Assembly (NCBI GenBank): GCA_027563935.2
Contig: CM050448.1
Span: 63,973,843 to 64,037,842 of the forward strand
From: Costus lasius
Taxonomy: Eukaryota; Streptophyta; Magnoliopsida; Zingiberales; Costaceae
Reading direction: 5' to 3'
DNA: 64,000 nt
Both the position numbers and the translations under genes were made by a program. The notes under the pieces were generated by a model. That model saw only the letters and a program-made list of their open reading frames with translations. It was not told the origin of the DNA and made no database searches. This document shows, one piece after another, positions 34,535 through 46,200 of the stretch (position 1 is the stretch's first letter; each line of letters starts with the position of its first letter).

Positions 34535-36496
34535 GTATGAATCGCATCTTTCATTCAATCATAGTTTTAAGTTGATCATTCAATCATACATGCGATCCTT
34601 AACCCTACTTCCGCTCATGCAAAGTTTTAAAGTGCATGGTATTAGGGTTTGCGCTCCCCCTAGAAGGGGACCCCCCATACTATGGGGTACTTTCATTTGG
34701 TATCAGAGCCTGCGTTATGATGTATGTTTGTTATGATTGCTTCTTTGTGATCCATGTTTGCGCATCCTATGAATAGATCTAATAACATGCGGTAAACTAC
34801 ATGCTAGCTTAAGGTTTTTGATGTATGTTTATGTGTTACGCATGTATGATGCCTTGGCGCTTGCTTTAGAGTTTTTATCAAAAACTTATATCTCTTGCGC
34901 GTATCACCTTAGATCTAAGCCGCCTACTGTAAACCCTTAGACGGGTTATTAGGGTTGAAGTCACCCCCTAGGTTAGATCCAGAATGTCTGATCAGATCAT
35001 CTGACAACCTGAATGGGTCGATCAGATAGCACCTTGGCGCAAGTCTATGGTGGCTATAGGTCGACTGCAGACAGGTGTGTAGCGATGTCTGATTGTGACG
35101 ATTAATGAACGCACCTGAGTTAGGCCCGGGGTCACGCCCGTTTGCCAGACCTCAGTGTGGTTGTTCAGCCCTGGCGCATGCATAGTTGACCTTATGGTCG
35201 ACGCAAGTCAGTTAGGACTTGGTGCATGCAAGGGCAGTGGATCTGACTAGGTTGGATGAGTGGATCCCTAGTAATGGACCGTTGTAAGGTTGTAGGGGAA
35301 ATAAGGAAAAATTAAAATTGATCCTATGGGGTTTTCGAAAATTTTAATTTTTATGGATCACGTGGTTCTTGATTGATGCATATGTTTGTCTATTTAGTCT
35401 TATGTGGCTGCCCATATTAATTGTGTGCTGTGCTGGGGCCTGCGTGCCTGTATTAAAATTGTAAATTAATTATTGTGATCTGCGCATCACTGTGTTTTAA
35501 TTTATAAATGTAAGTGACCTGCGTGTCACTCTTGTCTAGATAGTTAAATTTGTAATTTAATTAGACAAGAGCACAGTGCACACTTGGCAGAGGCGCATGC
35601 AGCAAGTGGCTGGACCAGGTGGGAGGTCTAGGGTTCGACCCTAGGACCAGGCGCATTTTCCCTGGTGGGCGCACCTGTGCTGTAATTGGCGCTTGGGCCC
35701 AGGTTTGGGCCAGATGAGCAGCAAAAGACCCATGAAGAGCAAATGAAGACTTAAGTTAGGTTAAGGTCTTCTAGGGCTATGGGCTTTTACCACATAAGAT
35801 ACATGCTTTCTTTTATTGCTTAATATTAGAATTGCATGATTAAATTATCTTCTGCTATCACCATAGGAATTGCATGATAGGCAAGAAGATAAAAGACCGT
35901 TAAAATCCAACGCTTAAATATCAAGCTCGTAAGCCTTCTGACGCGAAACCTCACTGTTCTGATTATCGTTGGAGCCGTGTTGTACCCACTCAGTGGGCAC
36001 GTCCATCTATCTTCAGACGGTGCGGGATTACACCTGCGTGTTACAGAGTAGGGATTTATCCCTTCTCGTTGCTCAGCATAGCACGTGGTGGTCCAGGGAG
36101 TAGGTCGGGTCAGCTTGACCATGTAGGCTACATATGTGGCGCATATGGTAGCACATGGAGGCAGCCATCTGTGGGGTCAGAGATTGTGTTGTACCAACTC
36201 AGTTGGCACAGTCTGCTGGACTGCCCGGATGAAGGGGAATCGCACGGGTTGGCGATCGGCAGGGACTGCCTACCAGAAACTAGTGCTTGTACTCTCTGTG
36301 CATCTTATCTCGCCTGAGCGGGACGCGGAGACCAAGTATGAAATCTGGATCCCATCTCACTAAAAGAGTTCTACTCTTTCGGGTTGTTTTGCTGGATTTT
36401 TCACGCCTGATAAAATAGTGAGAAAAAGAATCTTTCTTAAGTCCTGATTGATTCTTATACATTGATACTGACCTTGCTGTTCTTGCATTGTTGTAG
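34535..36496 (+). other. Element E predicted leader intron
   Basis: 1,962 bp from GTATGA to TTGTTGTAG. Includes the primer site (34698-34709), T-arm-like palindrome (35628-35644), and sister hairpins (35982-36000, 36191-36209). The last codon in the gag frame before the acceptor is TAG. No credible ORF inside. Confidence 0.65.
34698..34709 (+). other. Primer-binding site of element E (tRNA-iMet)
   Basis: TGGTATCAGAGC two bases after the LTR end. Confidence 0.94.
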
Positions 36497-36517
36497 ATAC
36501 CTGCAGCAACGAACACC

Positions 36518-38404
36518 ATGAACTTCAATGTGCGATCCCTACTGGAAAGGGAGAAGTTTGCTGGGACGAACTTCTCTGACTGGTTTGGACACCTTAAGAT
36601 TGTTCTTAAGGCAGAGAGGAAACTGTATGTCCTCGAGACGGCGATACCGCCGCAGCCCGCTCCGAACGCCGCAAGGGCGGTTCGGGAAGCCTATGAAAAG
36701 CACGTCAATGATAGCATTGATGTCGCTTGCCTGATGCTAGCGTCTATGACGCCACCGCTGCAGCGTCAGCATGAGGACATGTCGGCTATAGACATGATCA
36801 CAAACCTCAAGATGCTGTATGCTGCACAGGCAAGGACTGAGCGCTACAATTTGACAAAGCTCTTCTTTCAGAGCAAACTGGCTGAAGGGAGCCCAGTGGG
36901 AGCTCACGTGCTCAAGATGATTGGGCACAAGGAGGCTCTAGAGAAACTGGGGCATACCATCAACCAGGAGCTTGCTGTGGATATTATTCTGCAGTCTCTC
37001 CCGCCTTCATTCGACGCGTTCATTATTAATTTTAATATGAACAAAATCGATTGTACTCCGGCAGAGCTGCTGAATATGCTCTTGACCACTGAGGAAACTC
37101 TGAAGGGTAAGCCTTCAACCTCTGTCTTGATGGTTCCTTCCAGGAACAAGAAGAAGGGGAAGAAGGGAAAGGCCACTGTCAAGAGCTACAGCAAGGCTCT
37201 GAAGCAAAAGGTGAAGCGGTCCAAGGAATACAGGTGTTTCCACTGTGGCCAGCTGGGTCACTGGAAAAGGGACTGTAAAGCGCTCCAAGGAGATAAGAGG
37301 GGAAGCTTTGCTTCTGGCTCAGGTATATTCGTGACTGAGGTCATGTTTTCTTCTTCTATATCATGGGTGTTGGACACTGCATGTGGAGTTCACATTTGTT
37401 CAAATGTACAGGAACTCAAGAGAAGAAGGCAGGTGGGACAGCATGAGGTGGACCTACGAGTTGGAAACGGGGCACGGGTTGCTGCTGTTGCTGTAGGAGA
37501 CTACTTTATTTCTTTACCATCTGGACTTGTATTGGAACTAAACAGTTGTTACTTTGTTCCCAGTATAACTAAAAATATTATCTCCATTCCTGCTCTTGTC
37601 AGGAAGGGATTTTCCTTTGAATGCAATATTTCAAAGTGTGTTTTGTCATATGATAATATTGTTTATGCAACTGGTTCAATTAATAATGGGTTATTCATGT
37701 TGGACATGGAAAGTTCTATACAAAATGTTGATATTAAGAAAGCCAAGTTTGCTGATGACAGCACCTTGCGATGGCATAGTCGTTTGGGCCATATTAACGA
37801 GAAACGCATTAAGCGGTTGCATGATAATGGACTGCTGGGATCTTTCTCCTACAAGGGGATTGATACATGCAAAGCTTGTTTAATGGGTAAAATGACGAAG
37901 TCACCTTTTCCTCACAAAGGTCAAAGGGCTTCAGGTTTACTTGACCTTATACACAGTGATGTGTGTGGGCCTTTTAGTAAACATGCCAGAGGTGGCTATC
38001 AGTACTTCATTACCTTTACTGATGATTTCAATAGATATGGGTATGTCTATTTAATGAGACATAAAAGTGAATCTTTTGACAAGTTCAAAGAGTTCAAAAA
38101 TGAAGTACAAAATCAGCTAGGCCGAAATATCAAGGCACTTCGTTCTGATCGAGGTGGTGAATACCTAAGTCATGCATTTACTGACTATCTAAGGGAGTGT
38201 GGGATTATCTCACAGCTCACTCCACCAGGAACACCGCAATGGAATGGTGTGTCCGAGAGGAGAAATAGAACGTTACTTGATATGGTTCGTTCTATGATGA
38301 GTCAGGCTACTCTTCCTTACTCCTTTTGGGGTTTTTGCACTGGAAACAGCTGCAAAGGTACTAAACCGAGTGCCATCCAAGGCAGTTTCAAAGACGCCAT
38401 ATGA
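36518..38404 (+). pseudogene. gag: Element E gag-protease-integrase, ends at a frameshift
   Basis: Starts MNFNVRSLLEREKFAG; capsid-like region, basic linker, CCHC knuckle (CFHCGQLGHWKRDC), protease DTAC, HHCC region and integrase catalytic core. Frame is lost near 38331-38335, where E has five T after GGGG and D has four, so the last residues to the stop at 38404 are out of frame. The remaining polyprotein continues at 38370 in the next frame. Since only E has the extra base, it is a mutation and not a programmed shift. Confidence 0.92.
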
Positions 38405-40400
38405 ATTATGGTATGGGAAACAGCCAAGTTTGACATTTATCAGGATCTGGGGTTGCGAGGCTTATGTTAAAAAGCTCGCCTCTGGGAAACTAGAGAGCAG
38501 ATCTGACAAATGTATCTTTGTCGGTTACCCTAAGGAAACTAAGGGTTATTATTTCTTCGATCCCAAGGAGAACAAGGTTTTTGTTGCTCGGACGGCCATA
38601 TTTCTTGAGAAGGAGTTTCTTCTGCAAGAGGCCAGTGGGAGAGAAATAAAGCTGGATGAGAATCCAGACGAAGGACAAAGTAGTCAAGCACAGTTGGATG
38701 AGCCTGAGCCGGTAGAACAGGTTATTGAACAACCTGAGGCTCAGATATCACGGGAACCGCGAAGATCGGGAAGGATTCGTCGACAGCCTGAGCGCTATGA
38801 CGGAGTCTACATCATTGACAATGATGAACCCCTTACTTATGCGGATGCGGTCAGTGGACCGGAGTCAGCGAGATGGCTTGAAGCTATGCGCGCCGAGATG
38901 GACTCCATGTCAGATAACCAAGTTTGGGATTTGGTTGATCCGCCTCCGGGAGTTATCCCTATAGGCTGTAAATGGATCTTCAAGAAGAAGATTGACATGG
39001 ATGGTAACGTGGTTACCTATAAAGGCAGGCTAGTTGCGAAAGGTTTCAAACAAATCTATGGTATAGATTATGATGAAACTTTTTCACCAGTAGCCATGTT
39101 TAAGTCTATTCGGATTCTTTTCGCGATAGCTGCATATTACGATTATGAGATTTGGCAAATGGATGTGAAAACAGCTTTCCTTAATGGAAATCTGGATGAG
39201 GATGTGTATATGACACAACCAGAAGGTTTCACTAATCCAGCAGATCGTCATAAGATATGCAAGTTAAAGAAGTCTATTTATGGACTTAAACAAGCATCGA
39301 GAAGCTGGAATATTCGTTTTGATGAATCAGTTACTGAATTTGGTTTCATCAAGAACGAGGATGACCCGTGTGTGTATAAGAGGTTTAGTGGGAGCGTGAT
39401 TACTTTCCTAGTCCTCTACGTCGATGACATCTTGATCATTGGAAACGACATTCCTGAAATGCATGCTGTTAAGGCATGGCTGAGGAAATGTTTCCAGATG
39501 AAAGATTTAGGAGAAGCAGCCTATGTGTTAGGTGTGAAGATCTACAGGGATAGATCTAAGAGGCTTCTCGGGCTGTGCCAGAGTACTTACATCGATAAGG
39601 TCCTGGAGAGATTTCATTTAGAGAATTCTAAACGAGGATATCTTCCAGTCAGACATGGTCTGAATCTTTCGAAGAGTCAGTGTCCACAAACACAGACTGA
39701 GAAAGATGAAATGGACAATACGCCTTATGCTTCGGCTATTGGATCCATTATGTATGCGATGTTGTGTACTCGCCCAGACGTCGCTTACGGGTTAAGCGTG
39801 ACCAGTCGTTACCAGAGTAATCCAGGTATGGCGCACTGGATTGCAGTCAAGAACATTTTAAAATATCTGCGGAGGACCAAAGATATGTTCTTGATATATG
39901 GTGGTCAGGAAGAACTCAGTATTGAAGGATATACTGACGCTTCGTTCCAGTCTGACCAGGATGATTTCCGATCGCAATCAGGCTATGTTTTTAGCTTGAA
40001 TGGAGGTGCAGTGGTGTGGAAAAGTTTCAAACAGTCAACTGTTGCTGATTCCACAACAGAAGCCGAGTATGTTGCAGCCTCGGAAGCATCCAAGGAGGCA
40101 GTGTGGATTCGTAAGTTCGTGAGAGAACTTGGTGTTGTTCCTTCGAGTGCAGATCCTTTGGTTATCTTTTGTGATAACACTGGAGCAATCGCACAAGCAA
40201 AGGAACCACGGTCGCACCAGAAGTCCAAGCACATACAGAGACGGTTTCATTTGATCAGGGAGATCATAGATCGTGGCGAGATCAAAATCTGCAAGGTTCA
40301 TACAGATGACAATCTGGCAGACCCGCTTACCAAGCCTCTGGCGCAGCAGAAGCATGAGAAGCACTGTAATAATATGGGTTTGAGATTTCTCAACCATTAG
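38370..40400 (+). pseudogene. pol: Element E integrase C-terminus, RT and RNase H
   Basis: 676 open codons after the frameshift: the end of integrase (ELWYGKQPSLTFIRIWGCEAY), a Pro/Glu-rich linker, RT with QMDVKTAFLNG and YVDDILIIG, RNase H with GYTDASF, TTEAEY and CDNTGA, and the normal C-terminus at 40400. RT and RNase H copy the RNA into cDNA inside virus-like particles. No stops in this half. Confidence 0.92.
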
Positions 40401-40409
40401 ATTAAGTGC

Positions 40410-40420
40410 AAGTGGGAGAT
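40410..40420 (+). other. Polypurine tract of element E
   Basis: AAGTGGGAGAT before the 3' LTR at 40421. Confidence 0.85.
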
Positions 40421-42129
40421 TGTTGGGGTATGCCCTTAAGGCTAATGTTTGAGGCCTGTGGGAATGTATCTGTATCATGTAATAAACTCTTAAGTTTATA
40501 AAGGCATGGTTGTTATTCAGTTAGCTACATTGTCTGCTGCAATATATGTTCTTCTGAATAATGTCTCAAAGCTGTTCAGCTGGGCTGACAAGCTATTATG
40601 TCCTTAGTCGATATATCTTGGTGAACATGAGACAGCCTTGATATGGTTAAGACTAATATGTGTTCTAATCTTATAGGATGCTTCGAGCATGGAATAAGAT
40701 GTAGACTCATGGGTACATTGGATGTACTGGACAGACCCTACGAGGATGTTCAATTGTTTGTCACAATGTGAATATTCCTTGGATATGACAAGTGGCACAT
40801 TTCCTCTGACTTGAGATCACTTGTGTTTTCTAAATGATGATTGTCATTGTTTTGAGGTAGTTCAATATCATTTGAAACATAATGATTATAGACTATCTTG
40901 GATGGTGAGCTTGAGTCAGGTTAGAGCACTAGTGATAGACATAGGATTGCCGTCTCCTTATTGAAGGAGTGTGATGTTCTAAAGGGGCCCCCTGGATGAG
41001 ATGATTGAGAGAGTGTATGGCCATACCCAGGTGACAGTGTTCATCTGATCTAATCATGCTCATCATATTGGAGCTACAAGCTTGACAGGCTTGTCCAATA
41101 AGAACATCCAGTGGCAAAGGAAATATGTATGCTTTGTGAATTGATTCACACTTGTGCTGTTTTTGGGTGAAGTCTTGGAAGACTCTTTCCTTTATATCGG
41201 GAGACAGTGATGTGTTGCTAGATACCCCTCACTGGTCGTGATAACGTGAGTTATCGTTACCGACATTTAAAGGAAACCCTCAGGGTCGCACAATTTGATG
41301 ATATGGCTTACTTAAGTCAGATCGTGTGGACTGAATTGTTTGGGTTCAGTTTAATGGGATTAAATCTCTGATTGTGAGTGAGATCTGGTCTGATCATGTT
41401 TGATTGATTAGGGCTTGAGATCGGTAAGCTTCGATCGAGAGAATGAATGCTAGATCAGTCAGATCAGAAGCATTGAGAGATTGACGGTCAGATTGAGAGC
41501 CTTAGGGTTTATTTTGATCTGCACTTATTTCTTGGTTTATTTGGTTAGCGGACCAAATCGCTTTGAACCAGCTCTTGAATGAGCGCATGGTTCAATGCTG
41601 ATGTGGCATTTGCGATTGGGGTGAATCCTAAGATCGCACGTAGAGATGTGGCATGCTATTTTTGGATAGCACCTCTCGAACGTTGCCATGATCTCACGTC
41701 GCTCCTCTTTGGTCTCTTCACGCCTTTCTCGCCTCTGGGGGTTGGTTTGGAAGTGGCATTCTCGTGTGGAGAAAGTCCAAGGCGACAAGAGAAAAACGCC
41801 AAGAAGAAATCTCTCCTTTCCCTTTGCAATCGATCAAAGACACTCTTGGAGCCTTGCTAGCACAAGGAGCACCAAGATAGTAAGCGCTTCCTCATCTTGT
41901 GTGCGCGTCCTAAGGAGGAGATCTTCGTTGCTCTCTTAGATCCAAGGCGTCATCTTCAAATGGCATTGGTATGAATCGCATCTTTCATTCAATCATAGTT
42001 TTAAGTTGATCATTCAATCATACATGCGATCCTTAACCCTACTTCCGCTCATGCAAAGTTTTAAAGTGCATGGTATTAGGGTTTGCGCTCCCCCTAGAAG
42101 GGGACCCCCCATACTATGGGGTACTTTCA
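40421..42129 (+). repeat. 3' LTR of element E
   Basis: 1,709 bp, matching the 5' LTR with about one difference (A at about 34265, G at about 41701). Ends TTTCA, then GTTTC. Confidence 0.96.
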
Positions 42130-42134
42130 GTTTC
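42130..42134 (+). repeat. Target-site duplication of element E, right copy (GTTTC)
   Basis: Matches 32982-32986. Confidence 0.94.
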
Positions 42135-42249
42135 CTAGTTTTCCTGTTTCAAGCTTCTGTTTGCTGTTAAGTCTAATCTGACTTGGCTTTTTCTTGTAGA
42201 TATCTTAAGCAGTCGGCGCAACCAAAACCTTGAACTTTGATGCCAATAC
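42135..42249 (+). other. H LTR segment between E and G, with splice-acceptor-like motif
   Basis: 115 bp of H LTR between the two copia insertions. Contains CTGAC, a pyrimidine run and TTCTTGTAG (to 42200), which looks like a plant 3' splice site; a diverged copy of the following AGATATCTTAAGCAGTCGG module is at about 50900. Ends with AATAC (42245-42249), target duplication of G. Confidence 0.5.
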
Positions 42250-43280
42250 TGAAGGAACCCCTAACTAAGGGGGAAGAAACCCTAAGCATGCTCATCTATC
42301 ATGCATAGCGGAAAGAGGGCTTCAAGTCAAGATCGGATATGAAACAATATGATCAACTTGAAACTAGAAATCATACCAATGCCATGGACTTGGATCTCGG
42401 CTTGGAAGAAGAGATCAAGATAGGTCTCCTCCAAAGTGTGCCACACACAAGATGAAGTTGGCTCACTCCTTGGGGTCGCTTGTGCTAGCAAGTCACTCAA
42501 GGAATCTTCACTTGTCGAATGGAAGGGATGATGAACTTCCTTGTTGCCGAGAGTTCCTCTTTGCCCAAGCTCTCCTTCTCGTCGTCAACCACACCTCAAC
42601 CAATGTCCAAGGCGTTGATGAGAAGAGTTCCAACGCATAAGCGTTTTTGGCGTTAAGTGAAACCGGCCCCCTTTGATGACTTTCCATAAATGGAAGCTCA
42701 TCAAAGCATGCGCTCAAGCCATAACCCAAACGCATTTGAGCATTGAACCATGCGTTCACAATTGTGAACCGGTTCAAGCTAAACCGTTCGATTCAACTTT
42801 GGTTCATGAACCAAACCGAAATGGCTCAAGCCATGTGGTCTAGACCATATTGAACCCCAAGGCTCATGATCTAACCATTCATCACCTGATGCCCCTGATC
42901 TTTCCGATCTAGCATCATCTCTCTTGATCGAAGCTTACCGATCTCAAGCCTTAATCAATCAAACATGATCAGACCAGATCTCACTTACAATCAGAGATAA
43001 AATCCCTTTAATCTGAACTCAAAGAATCCAGTCCATTCGATCTGACTCAAGTAAGCCATATCATCAAATTGTGCGACCCTGAGGGTTTCCTCTAAATGTC
43101 GGTAACGATAACTTACGTTATCACGATCAGTGAGGGGTATCTAGCAACACATCACTGTCTCCCGATATAAAGGAAAGAGTCTTCCAAGACTACTCCCAAA
43201 CCATTGCACAAGTGTGACTCCATTCACAAGGCATACATGTGTCCTTTGCCACTGGATGTTCTTATTGGACAAGCGGGTCA
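42250..43280 (-). repeat. 3' LTR of element G, truncated
   Basis: Matches 49065-50095 base for base except about one site (C against A near 42591/49405), then jumps directly into the polypurine tract. Lost: the TGTTGGGG end and the first 660 bp of U3. Because the 5' LTR is complete, the deletion happened after integration. Confidence 0.93.
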
Positions 43281-43290
43281 TCTCCCACTT
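43281..43290 (-). other. Polypurine tract of element G
   Basis: Minus strand AAGTGGGAGA, now joined to the deleted LTR. Confidence 0.8.
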
Positions 43291-43299
43291 GCACTTAAT

Positions 43300-46200
43300 C
43301 TAATGGTTGAGAAATCTCAAACCCATATTATTACAGTGCTTCTCATGCTTCTGCTGCGCCAGAGGCTTGGTAAGCGGGTCTGCCAGATTGTCATCTGTAT
43401 GAACCTTGCATATTTTGATCTCGCCACGATCAATGATCTCCCGGATCAAGTGAAAACGTCTTTGTATGTGCTTGGACTTCTGGTGTGACCGCGGTTCCTT
43501 TGCTTGTGCTATAGCTCCAGTGTTATCACAGAAGATAACCAAAGGATCTGCACTCGAAGGAACGACACCAAGTTCTCTCACGAACTTACGAATCCACACT
43601 GCCTCCTTGGATGCTTCCGAGGCTGCAACATACTCGGCTTCTGTTGTGGAATCAGCAACAGTTGACTGTTTGAAACTTTTCCACACCACAGCACCTCCAT
43701 TCAAGCTAAAAACATAGCCTGATTGCGATCGGAAATCATCCTGGTCCGACTGGAACGAAGCGTCAGTATATCCCTCTATACTGAGTTCTTCCTGACCACC
43801 ATATATCAAGAACATATCTTTGGTCCTCCGCAGATATTTTAAGATGTTCTTGACCGCAATCCAGTGCGCCAAACCTGGATTACTTTGGAATCGACTGGTC
43901 ACGCTTAACCCGTAAGCGACGTCTGGGCGAGTACACAACATCGCATACATAATGGACCCAATAGCCGAAGCATAAGGCGTATTGTCCATTTCATCTTTCT
44001 CAGTCTGTGTTTGTGGACACTGACTCTTCGAAAGATTCAGACCATGTCTGACTGGAAGATATCCACGTTTAGAATTCTCTAAATGGAATCTCTCCAGGAC
44101 CTTATCGATGTAGGTACTCTGGCACAACCCGAGAAGCCTCTTAGATCTATCCCGGTAGATCTTCACACCTAATACATAGGCTGCTTCTCCTAGATCTTTC
44201 ATCTGAAAACATTTTCCTAACCATGCCTTAACAGCATGCAGTTCAGGAATATCGTTTCCAATGATCAAGATATCATCGACGTAGAGGATTAGGAATGTAA
44301 TCACGCTCCCACTAAACCTCTTATATACACACGGGTCATCTTCGTTCTTGATGAAACCAAACTCAGAGATTGATTCATCAAAACGAATATTCCAGCTTCT
44401 TGATGCTTGCTTCAATCCATAAATGGATTTCTTTAACTTGCATATTTTATGACGATCTGATGGATTAGTGAAACCCTCAGGTTGTGTCATATACACATCC
44501 TCATCCAGATTTCCATTGAGGAAAGCTGTCTTCACATCCATCTGCCAGATCTCATAGTCGTAATATGCAGCTATCGCGAAAAGAATCCGAATAGACTTAA
44601 ACATGGCTACAGGAGAGAAAGTTTCATCATAATCTATCCCGTAGATTTGTTTGAAACCTTTCGCAACTAGCCTGCCTTTATAGGTAACCACGTTACCATC
44701 CATGTCAATCTTCTTCTTGAAGATCCATTTACAGCCTATAGGGATTACTCCCGAAGGCGGATCAACCAAATCCCAGACTTGGTTATCTGACATGGAGTCC
44801 ATCTCGGCTCGCATAGCTTCAAGCCATCTAGCTGACTCCGGTCCACTGACCGCATCCGCATAAGTTAGGGGTTCATCATTATCAATGATGTAGACTCCGT
44901 CATAGCGCTCAGGCTGTCGACGGATCCTACCCGATCTTCGCGGTTCCCGTGATATCTGAGCCTCAGGTTGTTCAATAACCTGATCTACTGGCTCAGGCAC
45001 ATCCAACTGTGCTTGACTACTTTGTCCTTCCTCTGGATTTTCATCCAGCTTTATTTCTCTCCCACTGGCCTCTTGCAGAAGAAACTCCTTCTCAAGAAAT
45101 ATGGCCGTCCGAGCAACAAAAACCTTGTTCTCTTTGGGATCGTAGAAATAATAACCCTTAGTTTCCTTAGGGTAACCGACAAAGATACATTTGTCAGATC
45201 TGCTCTCTAGTTTCCCAGAGGCGAGCTTTTTGACATAAGCCTCGCAACCCCAGATTTTGATAAATGTCAAGCTAGGCTGTTTCCCATACCATAACTCATA
45301 TGGCGTCTTTAAAACTGCCTTGGATGGCACTCGGTTTAGTACCTTTGCAGCTGTTTCCAGTGCAAAACCCCAAAAGGAATATGGAAGAGTAGCCTGACTC
45401 ATCATAGAACGAACCATATCAAGTAGCGTTCTATTTCTCCTCTCGGACACACCATTCCATTGCGGTGTTCCTGGCGGAGTGAGCTGTGAGATAATCCCAC
45501 ACTCCTTCAGATAGTCAGTAAACGCATGACTCAGGTATTCACCACCTCGATCAGAACGAAGTGCCTTGATATTTCGGCCTAACTGATTTTGTACTTCATT
45601 TTTGAACTCTTTGAACTTGTCAAAAGATTCACTTTTATGTCTCATTAAATAGACATACCCATACCTACTGAAATCATCAGTAAAGGTAATGAAGTACTGA
45701 TAGCCACCTCTGGCTTGTTTACTAAATGGCCCACACACATCACTGTGTATAAGGTCCAGTAAACCTGAAGTCCTTTGACCTTTGTGAGGAAAAGGAGACT
45801 TCGTCATTTTACCCATTAAACAAGCTTTGCATGTCTCAATCTCCTCATAGGAGAATGATCCCAGCAGTCCATGTTCATGCAACCGCTTAATGCGCTTCTC
45901 GTTTATATGGCCTAAACGACTATGCCATAGCAAGGTGCTGTCATCAGCATACTTGGCTTTCTTATTATCAATGTTTTGTATAGAATTTTCCATGTCCAAC
46001 ATGTATAACCCATTGTTAATTGAACCAGTTGCATACACAATATTATCATAAGTTAAAACACACTTTGAAATCTTGCATTCAAAGGCAAATCCTTTCCTGA
46101 CAAGAGCAGGAATGGAGATAATATTCTTGGTAATACTGGGTACAAAATAACAATTGTTTAATTCTAATACAATGCCAGATGGTAAAGTAATGAAATAGTC

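Larger units (their letters stand above)
32987..34695 (+). repeat. 5' LTR of element E
   Basis: 1,709 bp, TGTTGGGGTATG...GGGGTACTTTCA. TATA-like TTTATATC at about 33757-33764, hairpin GATAACGTGAGTTATC at 33806-33821, start-codon exon 34526-34534. Confidence 0.96.
32987..42129 (+). mobile_element. Copia element E, complete, nested in the H LTR
   Basis: Plus-strand Ty1/copia element of 9,143 bp, two 1,709-bp LTRs with about one visible difference, GTTTC duplications, primer site, polypurine tract and complete gag-pol with a single one-base frameshift. Along with G, one of the youngest insertions in the window. Confidence 0.96.
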
